NCBI RefSeq assembly: GCF_017254835.1
Contig: NZ_JAFKCW010000006.1
Coordinates: 62,001 to 126,000 of the forward strand
Direction: 5' to 3'
DNA: 64,000 nucleotides
Source: Algoriphagus aestuariicola
Lineage (GTDB): Bacteria > Bacteroidota > Bacteroidia > Cytophagales > Cyclobacteriaceae
The notes under the pieces were generated by a model that was not told where the DNA came from, did no database searches, and saw nothing but the letters and a program-made list of their open reading frames with translations. Shown in pieces: positions 16,504 through 24,335 of the stretch. The translations under genes and the position numbers were made by a program. Numbering within the stretch: position 1 is the first letter of the stretch; every line of letters starts with the position of its first letter.

Positions 16504-17242
16504 AGTGCTGATCTCGGGAAAGGTGGATTTGCTTGCGGGACTCTAGCGGAGTGAGCGGCAGGAATCGGCCGTCCTTCCATTCCATTTTCCATTCGCCAGG
16601 TCTGCCATTTCGTACTTTGAGTAGGGCGACGTTCCAAGTTGCAAAACCTACCCCGGGCATTCCTCCCGGCAAATTACTGCCCAGCGAAACGATTTTCCAT
16701 CGAGTTGTACAGGCCAAGGCATGTTGTTGCTTGGGATTGTGGCGATGTAGCAGCCCGGTTACTTTGCTTTGCTCTACCGCCAGCTGCAGACGTTGGGACT
16801 CGATAAAACTGAGCTCCTGCAGCTCGCCCACCACGGCGGAAAGTGTACTGCATTTGAGTCCCAGCTCCATGGCCCAGAGCACGTCTTTTTCCTTTTTCAG
16901 ATCAATGAAAATCACTCGGTCGGGTTCGATTCCGAAGCGTTTTAATCCAGGGGGGAAAATGCTGCGCCGATTGCTGATCCATAAGCAAAATCCTCCTTTG
17001 CTGACCATGGATGACAGTAGTCCAGAGATGAATCCGTTGGTGGATGCCGCATCGGCGGGATGAAGGCTGATGAATTCGTGTACGGTGCCTAACGGAAAAC
17101 TTCCTCCTGGGAAAGAGGATTCGATCGGGCCTAGTCCAAGGGGAGCAGAAGGCGGTTTTGAGGAGGAACTGAAGCCTTCCAATTCCATAATCTTGGCTTT
17201 GAGCTGGCGTATGGATTCATTTTTGTCTCCTAATGTTTTCAT
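16496..17242 (-). CDS. imuA: ImuA, RecA-like mutasome accessory protein
   Basis: 248-aa ImuA/SulA-RecA-related protein, first gene of the mutasome operon. Visible features: GPIESSFPGGSFPLGTVHEF near residues 38-57, the RecA-like core strand GGFCLWISNRRSIFPPGL, the ALACTTRWKIVSLGSNLPGGMPGVG region, and a C-terminal WNVALLKVRNGRPG block. The canonical Walker A motif is not evident, as in other ImuA proteins. It is divergent from a LexA-like gene, with a 70-nt shared control region holding two tandem operator-like repeats. Confidence 0.88.
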   Translation of the reverse strand: MKTLGDKNESIRQLKAKIMELEGFSSSSKPPSAPLGLGPIESSFPGGSFPLGTVHEFISLHPADAASTNGFISGLLSSMVSKGGFCLWISNRRSIFPPGLKRFGIEPDRVIFIDLKKEKDVLWAMELGLKCSTLSAVVGELQELSFIESQRLQLAVEQSKVTGLLHRHNPKQQHALACTTRWKIVSLGSNLPGGMPGVGFATWNVALLKVRNGRPGEWKMEWKDGRFLPLTPLESRKQIHLSRDQHYA

Positions 17243-17259
17243 CCTTTCTCCAGTTTATC

Positions 17260-17267
17260 TATATTTG
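17260..17267 (+). promoter_or_regulatory. -7 box for the LexA-like gene
   Basis: TATATTTG matches TAnnTTTG and overlaps the first operator-like repeat by three bases, so a bound repressor would block the promoter. No clear -33 TTG at ideal spacing. Confidence 0.45.
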
Positions 17268-17310
17268 ACACTAATCATGTCAAAATGTTGACTCTAATAA
17301 TACCAAAATG
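17265..17310. promoter_or_regulatory. Two tandem 23-bp operator-like repeats between imuA and the LexA-like gene
   Basis: Units at 17265-17287 and 17288-17310 are directly abutting and match at 19 of 23 positions. Each starts TTGAC(A/T)CTAAT and ends CAAAATG. The first unit plus its preceding T forms a perfect interrupted palindrome, TTTGACA-7nt-TGTCAAA. The second unit ends two bases before the regulator's ATG. This position fits autoregulation of the S24 regulator and co-regulation of imuA-imuB. Confidence 0.7.
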
Positions 17311-17312
17311 CT

Positions 17313-18131
17313 ATGGCAAAGTCAAAGAATTTCTTTGCGGAAAACCTGAGATTTCTCCGAGAGAGACGCAAGATGACACAGCAGGAGCTGGCTGACAGGT
17401 TGGGTGCAACCCGGTCCAAAGTCAATGCGCTTGAGTCGGGTCAGACCAAGTCTCCTGTGATGGATGATCTTTTGAGTGTATCGGAACTCTTTGGGATCAG
17501 TATAGACAGTCTGATCCGTGTGGAGTTGGGAAAGCTGGGGGAGCTGAAGCTGCGGGAGCTGGAGGCGGGAAATGATGTCTACATTCGTGGGGGCAACCTT
17601 CGTGTGCTGGCTATCAGCGTGGACAGGGACAATAATGAGAACGTGGAATACGTGCCCGTTAAGGCCAAGGCAGGCTATCGTGCGGGCTACAATGACCCGG
17701 AGTTTATTGCCGCTTTGCCCAAATACTCCCTGCCCAATCTGCCCGGAAGCGGGACATTTCGAATTTTTCCAACGACAGGAGACTCGATGGAGCCGATACC
17801 CGAGGGAAGCGACGTGATCGCGCAGTATGTCGCGGACTGGACGGAGCTCAAGCCGGACACGCCTTGCGTAGTTATCTTAAAGGAAGGTCAGGATTTTGTG
17901 TTCAAGCTGGTGACTCTAGGGCAGGATGGGAGAATTTTGCTGAAATCTCTCAATCCGCTTTTTGATCCATATACTGTACCGGTGGAGGAAGTGCTGGAGA
18001 TATGGGCTTTTTATGCCTACACCAGCCGGGAGATACCCGAGCAGGAAGCCGATATACGCCAGCTGATGCGGATGATGGCCAAGATGCAGACGGAGATTGG
18101 GGAGTTGCGGAAGATGTCTGGTTCTGGATGA
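17313..18131 (+). CDS. LexA-like XRE/S24 regulator of the mutasome
   Basis: 272-aa regulator with an N-terminal XRE helix-turn-helix (about residues 10-65, MTQQELADRLGATRSKVNAL) and a C-terminal S24/LexA-like self-cleaving domain. The catalytic Ser158 lies in TTGDSMEP and Lys198 in FVFKLV. Ala-Gly candidate cleavage sites are at 120-121 and 124-125 (KAKAGYRAGY), 34-38 residues before the Ser, as in LexA and CI. A Met/Glu-rich C-terminal tail may form a short coiled coil. Divergent from imuA with shared operators, so it probably represses the cassette until RecA-triggered self-cleavage; this is inferred. Confidence 0.9.
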   Translation: MAKSKNFFAENLRFLRERRKMTQQELADRLGATRSKVNALESGQTKSPVMDDLLSVSELFGISIDSLIRVELGKLGELKLRELEAGNDVYIRGGNLRVLAISVDRDNNENVEYVPVKAKAGYRAGYNDPEFIAALPKYSLPNLPGSGTFRIFPTTGDSMEPIPEGSDVIAQYVADWTELKPDTPCVVILKEGQDFVFKLVTLGQDGRILLKSLNPLFDPYTVPVEEVLEIWAFYAYTSREIPEQEADIRQLMRMMAKMQTEIGELRKMSGSG

Positions 18132-18196
18132 TCTTGTGGTGGTGGAATAGCCTCAATAATGGCATTGTCAGCTTGCAATAGACCGCTTTTTGTTTC

Positions 18197-18204
18197 TATC
18201 TTTC
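18197..18204 (+). promoter_or_regulatory. Possible -7 box upstream of leader element copy A
   Basis: TATCTTTC differs from TAnnTTTG at the last base, and a TTG lies 21 nt upstream (18173-18175). It would start transcription near 18211, just before the conserved leader. Confidence 0.35.
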
Positions 18205-18222
18205 TAGACAATCGATAAACCC

Positions 18223-18313
18223 ATGAAATCGAGCGTGATGTAAGCGTCGTAAGGGATGATTACAATCCATGCGAGATTCCATATGGCCATTAAAAAAAAA
18301 TCATGATCATATG
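18223..18313 (+). promoter_or_regulatory. Structured leader element, copy A (myo-inositol oxygenase)
   Basis: Repeated candidate cis-regulatory RNA. P1: TC+GCGTG (18229-18237) pairs with CATGC+GA (18268-18276) across a tandem G-A internal loop. The loop GGGAT (18253-18257) can pair with ATTCC (18276-18280), giving a pseudoknot. P3: CATATG (18280-18285) pairs with CATATG (18308-18313), whose last three bases are the start codon of the oxygenase. The A-rich stretch between the P3 arms is shared with the other copies. Confidence 0.72.
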
Positions 18314-19192
18314 AATATCAAACTCTCAGAAAGCGAAAAGGCTCCTCTTCAATCAATCGAGGATTGGGAAGATGACCTATTGACCCGATATCCAGAGCCT
18401 AAGGATAAGCAGGCAAAAGCCAAAGACGACTACCGAAACTACCACGACTCCGAGCGGGTGGATACGGTCAGGGAGTTTTATAAGCTCAACCATACTTACC
18501 AGACCTATGATTTTGTGAAAGAAAAGGAAGGCGAGTTTTTAAAGTTTGAGAAAAAGGAAATGCCCTTCTGGGATGCGGTCAGCTTCCTCAATACCTTGGT
18601 GGACGATTCTGATCCCGACACCAATCTCGATCAATTACAGCACTTGCTGCAAACCTCCGAGGCGATCCGTGCGGATGGTCATCCCGATTGGTTTGTGTTG
18701 ACTGGCTTTATCCATGATTTGGGGAAAGTACTTTGCCTATTTGGCGAACCGCAATGGGCGGTCGTAGGAGATACTTTTCCGGTAGGATGTCAGTATTCAG
18801 ATCGCATTGTCTATCCCGAATTTTTCAATCTGAATCCCGATACCGAAGACGGTCGGTACAATACCAAATACGGGGTGTACTCTCATCACTGCGGGCTGGA
18901 TCAGGTGAAGATGTCTTGGGGGCATGACGAATACCTCTATCAAATGGTGAAGAATTACATGCCTGAGCCAGCGCTTTACATGATCCGCTACCATTCTTTC
19001 TATGCTCAGCATCGGGAAAATGCCTACGACCATCTCCTCAGTGACCATGACCGGGAGATGTTCAAGTGGGTGGACAAGTTCAATCCGTACGATCTTTATT
19101 CTAAAGTTCCCGTACCACCGGATGCGAAGGCCTTGAAGCCTTACTACGAGGATCTTGTGGCCAAATATCTTCCGGCGACGCTGAGATTTTAA
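18311..19192 (+). CDS. Myo-inositol oxygenase
   Basis: 293-aa MIOX-family diiron HD-domain enzyme that oxidises myo-inositol to D-glucuronate in the cytoplasm. All six expected metal ligands are visible: His124 (ADGHPDW), His135-Asp136 (FIHDLGKVL), His205 (SWGHDEYL), His228 (RYHSFYAQH) and Asp261 (FNPYDLYSK). The ATG at 18311 is preferred because the 14-codon extension to 18269 is made of the leader element. It lies next to a sodium/solute symporter on the same strand, likely an inositol or related polyol importer. A terminator separates the two genes. Confidence 0.95.
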   Translation: MNIKLSESEKAPLQSIEDWEDDLLTRYPEPKDKQAKAKDDYRNYHDSERVDTVREFYKLNHTYQTYDFVKEKEGEFLKFEKKEMPFWDAVSFLNTLVDDSDPDTNLDQLQHLLQTSEAIRADGHPDWFVLTGFIHDLGKVLCLFGEPQWAVVGDTFPVGCQYSDRIVYPEFFNLNPDTEDGRYNTKYGVYSHHCGLDQVKMSWGHDEYLYQMVKNYMPEPALYMIRYHSFYAQHRENAYDHLLSDHDREMFKWVDKFNPYDLYSKVPVPPDAKALKPYYEDLVAKYLPATLRF

Positions 19193-19207
19193 GAGCCACC
19201 GACCCAG

Positions 19208-19238
19208 GGGGGATAGGCAGCTATCCCCTTTCTTTTTT
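19208..19238 (+). terminator. Terminator after myo-inositol oxygenase
   Basis: 7-bp stem GGGGATA/TATCCCC with a 6-nt loop, followed by a T-rich tract. Confidence 0.75.
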
Positions 19239-19264
19239 ATTTCTTACAAACCCAAATACATTTC

Positions 19265-20836
19265 ATGCTTACCGCCATTTCCTTTGTGGGATTCACGCTA
19301 TTTGTTGCTTTGTTTTCCTGGTACAAACTGAGAAAAGAAAATCTCCGATCCCGTGATGGCTACTTCCTGGGAGGCAGGAGTCTGACAGGAGGGGTGATCG
19401 CCGGATCTATGCTGCTGACCAATATCTCCACAGAGCATCTGATCGGGATGAACGGGTCCGCTTACAAAAACGGCATGATCATCATAGCCTGGGAGGTGAC
19501 TTCGGCTATTGCTTTGGTGATCGCCGCGCTATACTTTTTGCCGATCTATCTGAGGCTGGGACTCGCGACCATCCCCCAATACTTGGCGATCCGCTACGAC
19601 GATACCACCAAGACCATAGTGTCTCTGCTCTTGATGCTTTCCTTCGTATTCACGCTGCTGCCCATCGTACTCTACACAGGAGCGATCAATCTGGAGAGCA
19701 TCTTCGATGTTTCCGAGGTATTTCATATCACCAAGACGCAGGGGATTTGGCTCACTGTCATTACCATAGGAGTCATCGGTTCGGTCTATGCCATCCTCGG
19801 AGGCTTGAAGGCGGTGGCCTACTCCGATATGATCAATGCTGTTGGGCTGATGATTGGAGGCTTGCTGGTGCCGATTTTTGCTCTTTGGGATATAGGATCG
19901 GGTGATGTGGCGGCTGGTATGGGCAAGGTCTATGAGGCCATTCCGGACAAGTTCAACGTCATCGGTGCAGAGGATTCCGCCCTTCCGTTCAGTACACTTT
20001 TCACCGGTTTGATGATCAACCAGCTGTATTTCTGGGGTATGAACCAGACCATTATCCAGCGTGCCTTGGGTGCCAAGAATATGGCAGAAGCGCAGAAAGG
20101 ATTGCTGTATACTGGGATTTTCAAAATCCTCATCCCTTTGATCATCGTCTTGCCAGGAGTAATTGCCTTCTACTACTATGGTGAGCAGTACTACTCGGAC
20201 CAGGATTACATCTATCCTGTTTTGGTGAAAAAGGTGCTTCCTCTGAGCTTGATTGGTTTTTTTGCAGCTGTGGTTTTGGGGGCGGTTCTCAGTACATTCA
20301 ACTCTGTTCTGAATTCTGCATCTACGATCTTTAGCTTGGATATTTACAAAAAGATCATCCAGCCTAGCGCCTCAGACAGCAAGCTAGTCAAGGTCGGAAA
20401 GTTGAGCTCACTGATCCTCGCGGTGGTCTCCATCCTGATCGCCCCGATGGTCGCCAATGCTCCCGAGGGGCTATATCAACTCATGCAGCAGCTCAACGGG
20501 ATCTTTTTTATCCCCATAGCTTCCGTATTGATCGCAGGTTTTTTCATTCCCAAAGTTTCCGCCGCAGGAGCAAAAGCAGGTTTGCTGGTCGGCTTTGTGT
20601 TTTATCTGGTCACGACATTTTGGATTGCGGTCGACATCCACTTTATCCATATTTGGGGCATAGAGTTCCTGCTCAATCTGGCTGTGATGTATCTGGTAAG
20701 TATGAGGTATCCTTCACAGTCTCCTGTCATCTCCACCCAAGGGCCACTCAATCTGCAGGAATGGAAGTATGCCAAGCCGCTGTCTTTGGCACTTTGTCTG
20801 GTGACGGTGCTGATCTATTGGTGGCTGGGGAGGTGA
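19265..20836 (+). CDS. Sodium:solute symporter (SSS/SLC5 family)
   Basis: 523-aa inner-membrane symporter with about 13-14 TM helices. Family signatures include the N-terminal RDGYFLGGRSLTGGVIAGSM region and the GLKAVAYSDMINAVGL motif. The core resembles eukaryotic-type SGLT/SMIT-like bacterial proteins. It follows the myo-inositol oxygenase gene by 72 nt, so uptake of myo-inositol or glucuronate is the best guess, by context only. A terminator between the genes means at least partly independent transcription. Confidence 0.88.
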   Translation: MLTAISFVGFTLFVALFSWYKLRKENLRSRDGYFLGGRSLTGGVIAGSMLLTNISTEHLIGMNGSAYKNGMIIIAWEVTSAIALVIAALYFLPIYLRLGLATIPQYLAIRYDDTTKTIVSLLLMLSFVFTLLPIVLYTGAINLESIFDVSEVFHITKTQGIWLTVITIGVIGSVYAILGGLKAVAYSDMINAVGLMIGGLLVPIFALWDIGSGDVAAGMGKVYEAIPDKFNVIGAEDSALPFSTLFTGLMINQLYFWGMNQTIIQRALGAKNMAEAQKGLLYTGIFKILIPLIIVLPGVIAFYYYGEQYYSDQDYIYPVLVKKVLPLSLIGFFAAVVLGAVLSTFNSVLNSASTIFSLDIYKKIIQPSASDSKLVKVGKLSSLILAVVSILIAPMVANAPEGLYQLMQQLNGIFFIPIASVLIAGFFIPKVSAAGAKAGLLVGFVFYLVTTFWIAVDIHFIHIWGIEFLLNLAVMYLVSMRYPSQSPVISTQGPLNLQEWKYAKPLSLALCLVTVLIYWWLGR

Positions 20837-20863
20837 GGTTTAAATAGTTTGCCAAGAAAAGCA

Positions 20864-20897
20864 AAAACCCCTTCAAAATCGCTTCTGAAGGGGTTTT
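20864..20897. terminator. Bidirectional terminator between symporter and tRNA-Leu
   Basis: Stem AACCCCTTCA/TGAAGGGGTT, preceded by an A-run and followed by T, so it can serve both the plus-strand symporter and the minus-strand tRNA. Confidence 0.75.
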
Positions 20898-20900
20898 CTG

Positions 20901-20984
20901 TACCCAGGGCCGGAGTCGAACCGGCACGAGTGTAACCTCATTGGTGTTTGAGACCAACGCGTCTACCGATTCCGCCACCTGGGC
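20901..20984 (-). tRNA. tRNA-Leu (CAA)
   Basis: 84-nt tRNA on the minus strand. Acceptor GCCCAGG pairs with CCTGGGT (G-U at position 1-72), discriminator A. The anticodon stem TTGGT/ACCAA holds the loop CTCAAAC, giving anticodon CAA. A long variable arm and the T-arm GGTTCGACTCC are present. CCA is not encoded. Confidence 0.95.
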
Positions 20985-21076
20985 ATGGTACGCGCCTGAT
21001 CAGATCAGACTTGTGTTTCCGTTCCTTGCCGAACGGGCTGCAAATATGAAAACATTTTATTTTTCTTCCAACTTGC

Positions 21077-21373
21077 TCAAGGTACTTCCAATGTTTTTTT
21101 TGAGCTGAAAGCTTTGGGTTTGGCTGAGAAAAGCGTCTTAGTAGCTTTCCAGACGGATTTAAATAGCTCAGAATCACGATACTGATCGAGTGCTTCCTCG
21201 CTTTCCCAGTGGCTATAGGTGGTGAAAATATTTTTTTCTAAAACATCCTGCCATAGCTCCAGATGCTTGCAGCCCGGAAAATGGCGGATAGAGTTTTTGT
21301 GAGTCTCGAAATTCGCCAGAAACTCAGCGACCGCATCCGGTCTAAAAGTCATACGGACGATCCTGACTAGCAT
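21077..21373 (-). CDS. Antibiotic biosynthesis monooxygenase (ABM) domain protein
   Basis: 98-aa ferredoxin-like ABM/YgiN-type protein (MLVRIVRMTFRPDAVAEFLA, central HLELWQDVLEKNIFTTYSHWES, then ALDQYRDSELFK). Such proteins are small dimeric heme- or quinone-related oxygenases or stress proteins; the substrate is unknown. Its start overlaps the stop of the upstream SAM-hydrolase gene (TAATG), so the two are translationally coupled. Confidence 0.85.
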   Translation of the reverse strand: MLVRIVRMTFRPDAVAEFLANFETHKNSIRHFPGCKHLELWQDVLEKNIFTTYSHWESEEALDQYRDSELFKSVWKATKTLFSAKPKAFSSKKTLEVP

Positions 21374-22143
21374 TACCCTCCGAAGTGAATGTAGACGACA
21401 CTGTCCTGCTTCAGTCCCAATAGTTTTCCCGCATCTCCATGGTTGATGCCGATCTCTAGGATGTCGAGGCTGTTGAAAAATGCAAAGGGATCTCCGGCCT
21501 CCACTTGATCGTATCCGTTCTGAAGCTTGTTTACAGATTCGCGCCCAAACTGGATGTTGAATTTCCCGGGGTTAAGCTTTTCGAATACTTCCCTGTGGAT
21601 GTTGGTCAATAGATTGCCGTATCGGTCGATGCGGATCACATGTCCGATGATATGCTCTCGGGTCGCTTTGGCCTGACGGGACATCAGTTTGCGGAAATTA
21701 GCCAATGGGCCTCCAAAGTCATGGATAGCGGCCCCGCTCGCCACCTTGGCAACAATTGGGGCTAGAATATCGCGGGTTGGAAAAGTGGTATCCTTTACAT
21801 GAATGTCAGCGAACTGCACGAGGATTCCCGGATCTTGATCTGCCAGCAGGCTGAGGATCCCGTTGTTTGGTCCCACAAAAATATGTTCCTCCAGCTTTAC
21901 TCCGATATAGCCGTGGGTCATGGCGCCTACGGTGTTGATGCCGACGAGATGGACGGTTCCCTTGGGAAATTCCCGGAAGGTGGATCGAAGGATGAAAGCC
22001 GCATGTTCGATATCGTATGGAGCAACGCTGTGGGAAATGTCGATGATATTCAGCTGTGGGTTGATCGAGAGCATCTTGGCCTTCACGGCCGGTACGTAGT
22101 AGTCTTTGTCCCCAAAGTCAGAGAGGAATGTCACCAATGCCAT
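21373..22143 (-). CDS. SAM hydrolase / SAM hydroxide adenosyltransferase (DUF62)
   Basis: 256-aa DUF62-family enzyme that hydrolyses S-adenosylmethionine to adenosine and methionine. The ATG at 22143 gives MALVTFLSDFGDKDYYVPAV, the family opening with its SAM-binding Asp; the longer ORF start at 22194 is not supported. Other blocks are IIDISHSVAPYDIEHAAF, GTVHLVGINTVG, FVGPNNGILSLL, and the C-terminal IDRYGNLLTNI with a GINHGDAGKLLGL loop. Full length, in a two-gene unit with the ABM protein and divergent from phoH. Confidence 0.92.
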   Translation of the reverse strand: MALVTFLSDFGDKDYYVPAVKAKMLSINPQLNIIDISHSVAPYDIEHAAFILRSTFREFPKGTVHLVGINTVGAMTHGYIGVKLEEHIFVGPNNGILSLLADQDPGILVQFADIHVKDTTFPTRDILAPIVAKVASGAAIHDFGGPLANFRKLMSRQAKATREHIIGHVIRIDRYGNLLTNIHREVFEKLNPGKFNIQFGRESVNKLQNGYDQVEAGDPFAFFNSLDILEIGINHGDAGKLLGLKQDSVVYIHFGG

Positions 22144-22167
22144 ACAAGCAAGTCTATTAAAATTGTG

Positions 22168-22175
22168 TAATTTTG
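22168..22175 (+). promoter_or_regulatory. Possible -7 box for phoH
   Basis: TAATTTTG matches TAnnTTTG about 75 nt upstream of the phoH start. No good -33 TTG is visible. Confidence 0.35.
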
Positions 22176-22248
22176 TTTGAGGGGGGGCGAACAAAAATAG
22201 AAATTTTATTCTTTAGCCTTCTAGGTTAACCTAAATCAAAAAACAAGT

Positions 22249-23238
22249 TTGGTCGAAAAAGTAATCACCTTAGAGAACGTGCCTCTGGCGGAATTTTTGG
22301 GCGCCGGCAATGAAAATATTCGGCAGATTGCCCAGGCTTTTCCCCAGAGCAAGATCGTGTCGCGAGGCAACGAAATCCGCATTCAAGGAGGCGCACCAGA
22401 GATTTTGCGGATCAATGACCTGATCAATCTCCTGCTGGAGCACTTCGATCGCTTTGGTCACCTCACTCCCGAAAACGTCAAAGACTACCTCGACATCGAG
22501 GGGATACCCTTTGAGGAAGCTAGTCGCGACCAGGTGATCGTCTTTGGTAACAAGGGTCTGGTCATCAAGCCCAAGTCAGCCAATCAGCGTAAGCTCGTCG
22601 AGGCAGCCATGAGCAATGACCTTGTTTTTGCGCTCGGGCCTGCTGGTACAGGCAAAACTTACATAGCGGTCGCCCTTGCAGTGCGCGCTTTGAAAAACCG
22701 GGAAGTCAAACGCATCATCATCACCCGGCCTGCAGTGGAAGCAGGAGAAAATCTCGGCTTTCTACCTGGAGACTTGCAAGAAAAACTCGATCCATACCTC
22801 CGTCCTATCTACGATGCGCTACAGGACATGGTACCGCCAGAGAAGCTCAAATATTATCAGGAGACGAGGGTGATCGAGATAGCGCCATTGGCCTACATGA
22901 GAGGGCGTACGCTGCATGATGCTTTTGTGCTTCTGGACGAGGCACAGAATACCACCAGCGAGCAAATCAAGATGTTTCTCACCCGGATGGGCCCTAACTC
23001 CAAGGTGATCATTACCGGAGACCAAACTCAGGTGGATCTGCCGGTCAGGCAAAAATCAGGCTTGGCAGAAGCACTCAAAATCCTCAAAAATGTAAAAGGA
23101 ATCGGGGTGGTCAGCCTCAGCGGCAAAGATGTCATCAGGCATAAGCTGGTCAAGGCGATCATCGAAGCCTACGAAAAAGACCAAGAAGATAGAGATCAGC
23201 AGCGCTATGAAGCCAACAGTAGAAAAGGTAACGGATAA
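22249..23238 (+). CDS. PhoH-family ATPase
   Basis: 329-aa cytoplasmic P-loop ATPase of the PhoH/YbeZ family, linked to RNA metabolism and ribosome maturation. Starts with TTG at 22249 (VEKVITLENVPLAEFLGAGN). An N-terminal KH-like region (about residues 10-90) precedes the ATPase core: Walker A GPAGTGKTYIAVALAV near residue 130, RPAVEAGENLGFLPGDLQEK, DEAQNTT (Walker B), and TGDQTQVDLP. The last 32 nt overlap the following acetyltransferase gene. No YbeY neighbour is visible. Confidence 0.93.
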   Translation: MVEKVITLENVPLAEFLGAGNENIRQIAQAFPQSKIVSRGNEIRIQGGAPEILRINDLINLLLEHFDRFGHLTPENVKDYLDIEGIPFEEASRDQVIVFGNKGLVIKPKSANQRKLVEAAMSNDLVFALGPAGTGKTYIAVALAVRALKNREVKRIIITRPAVEAGENLGFLPGDLQEKLDPYLRPIYDALQDMVPPEKLKYYQETRVIEIAPLAYMRGRTLHDAFVLLDEAQNTTSEQIKMFLTRMGPNSKVIITGDQTQVDLPVRQKSGLAEALKILKNVKGIGVVSLSGKDVIRHKLVKAIIEAYEKDQEDRDQQRYEANSRKGNG

Positions 23239-23641
23239 AAAGACTCTCGAAGAGGTTTTCGCAATTCGCGAGATGGTGTTTGTCGTGGAGCAGGAGGTGG
23301 ATCGCGCTGAGGAATACGATGAGTTCGAGGATACTTCGACGCATTTTCTTGCGCGTTTGGAGGGTAGGCCGGTGGGCACGGCACGTTGGAGGTTTACCAA
23401 AAACGGAGTGAAGATGGAGCGGTTTGCGGTATTGAAAGATGCACGTGGGAAAGGTGTGGGCCAGGCGCTGGTTGCCGCGGTTTTGGAGGACGTGAATTCA
23501 ACTCCCGATGCCGAAGGGAAGGTCAAATACCTTCATGCCCAATTGACGGCTGTGCCGCTTTATTCCAAATTCGGCTTTGAGAAAGTCGGTGAAATGTTCG
23601 AAGAGTGCAACATCAAGCACTACAAGATGGAGTTGGCTTAA
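23207..23641 (+). CDS. GNAT family N-acetyltransferase
   Basis: 144-aa GNAT protein (YjcF/ElaA-like). The ATG at 23207 (MKPTVEKVTDKKTLEEVFAI) is preferred over the in-frame ATG at 23129, deep inside phoH. The acetyl-CoA loop is ARGKGVGQALVAAVLE, preceded by the MERFAVLKDA strand, with PLYSKFGFEKVGEMFEE near the C-terminus. The substrate is unknown. Overlap with phoH suggests co-transcription. Confidence 0.88.
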   Translation: MKPTVEKVTDKKTLEEVFAIREMVFVVEQEVDRAEEYDEFEDTSTHFLARLEGRPVGTARWRFTKNGVKMERFAVLKDARGKGVGQALVAAVLEDVNSTPDAEGKVKYLHAQLTAVPLYSKFGFEKVGEMFEECNIKHYKMELA

Positions 23642-23677
23642 TCCTTGCCGTAAGCCAGCCATTCAACTAATCCAACT

Positions 23678-24250
23678 ATGAGAAAACATATCCTTTCCGC
23701 TTTTTTTGTTGTAGGACTTGCCCTTTCAGCATTCAGTCAGCAGGTCATTTCTTCTTCAGGAACCAATAATCCAAACATCGGCGCCTTTGACAATGAAATC
23801 AAACTGAACTTTCTAAACCTCATCGTCTTGGGTTCATTTGAAGTGGGCTATGAGCGATTTCTGAGCGATAGCCACTCCTTGGATTTCCAGCTTCACATCA
23901 ACGACCGCTTCGGCTACAATTCCCAGAAAGATGGCAAAAACTACAAAACCAATTCAATTCAGTCCGGGATGAATTTCTACTTTGGAAATAATCCCAATGG
24001 GAGATTTTACGTCTATCCATTTCTGAAATTCAGATTTGGGGATTTTGAGGATCCATCTCCAGGTGCTGTCTCCACTACCGATATGACGGCATTTATTCTG
24101 GGGGCTGGATTTGGGTACAAATGGGAAGTTTCCGAGCACTTTGCTTTCGGACCCTATGCGAGTGTTGCCCGCAATTTCAGTGAGGTGGTATCCGACAAGT
24201 TCACCGCCATTGAACCCAATGCGGGATTTAGCTTGGGTTATAGATTTTAA
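23678..24250 (+). CDS. Outer-membrane beta-barrel protein
   Basis: 190-aa secreted protein. A signal peptide (MRKHILSAFFVVGLALSAFS, cleavage after about residue 20) is followed by alternating amphipathic strands with aromatic ends and a terminal SLGYRF, typical of small outer-membrane barrels (DUF3575-like). No enzymatic motif. Ends just before a strong terminator. Role unknown. Confidence 0.8.
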   Translation: MRKHILSAFFVVGLALSAFSQQVISSSGTNNPNIGAFDNEIKLNFLNLIVLGSFEVGYERFLSDSHSLDFQLHINDRFGYNSQKDGKNYKTNSIQSGMNFYFGNNPNGRFYVYPFLKFRFGDFEDPSPGAVSTTDMTAFILGAGFGYKWEVSEHFAFGPYASVARNFSEVVSDKFTAIEPNAGFSLGYRF

Positions 24251-24269
24251 CTTTCTGTGAAAGATAACG

Positions 24270-24297
24270 CAAGAGCCCTTCGGGGCTCTTTTTTTTG
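24270..24297 (+). terminator. Terminator after the barrel protein
   Basis: 7-bp stem AGAGCCC/GGGCTCT closing a TTCG tetraloop, followed by eight T. Confidence 0.85.
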
Positions 24298-24335
24298 CAC
24301 AGATTTTTCTAACTTAAGTTTTTAATTTTTTAGCG

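Noticed and set aside
18269-18310. N-terminal extension of the inositol oxygenase ([14 protein letters not shown])
   Set aside because: The codons are the conserved leader element; the same sequence occurs before unrelated genes, and the family start fits the ATG at 18311.
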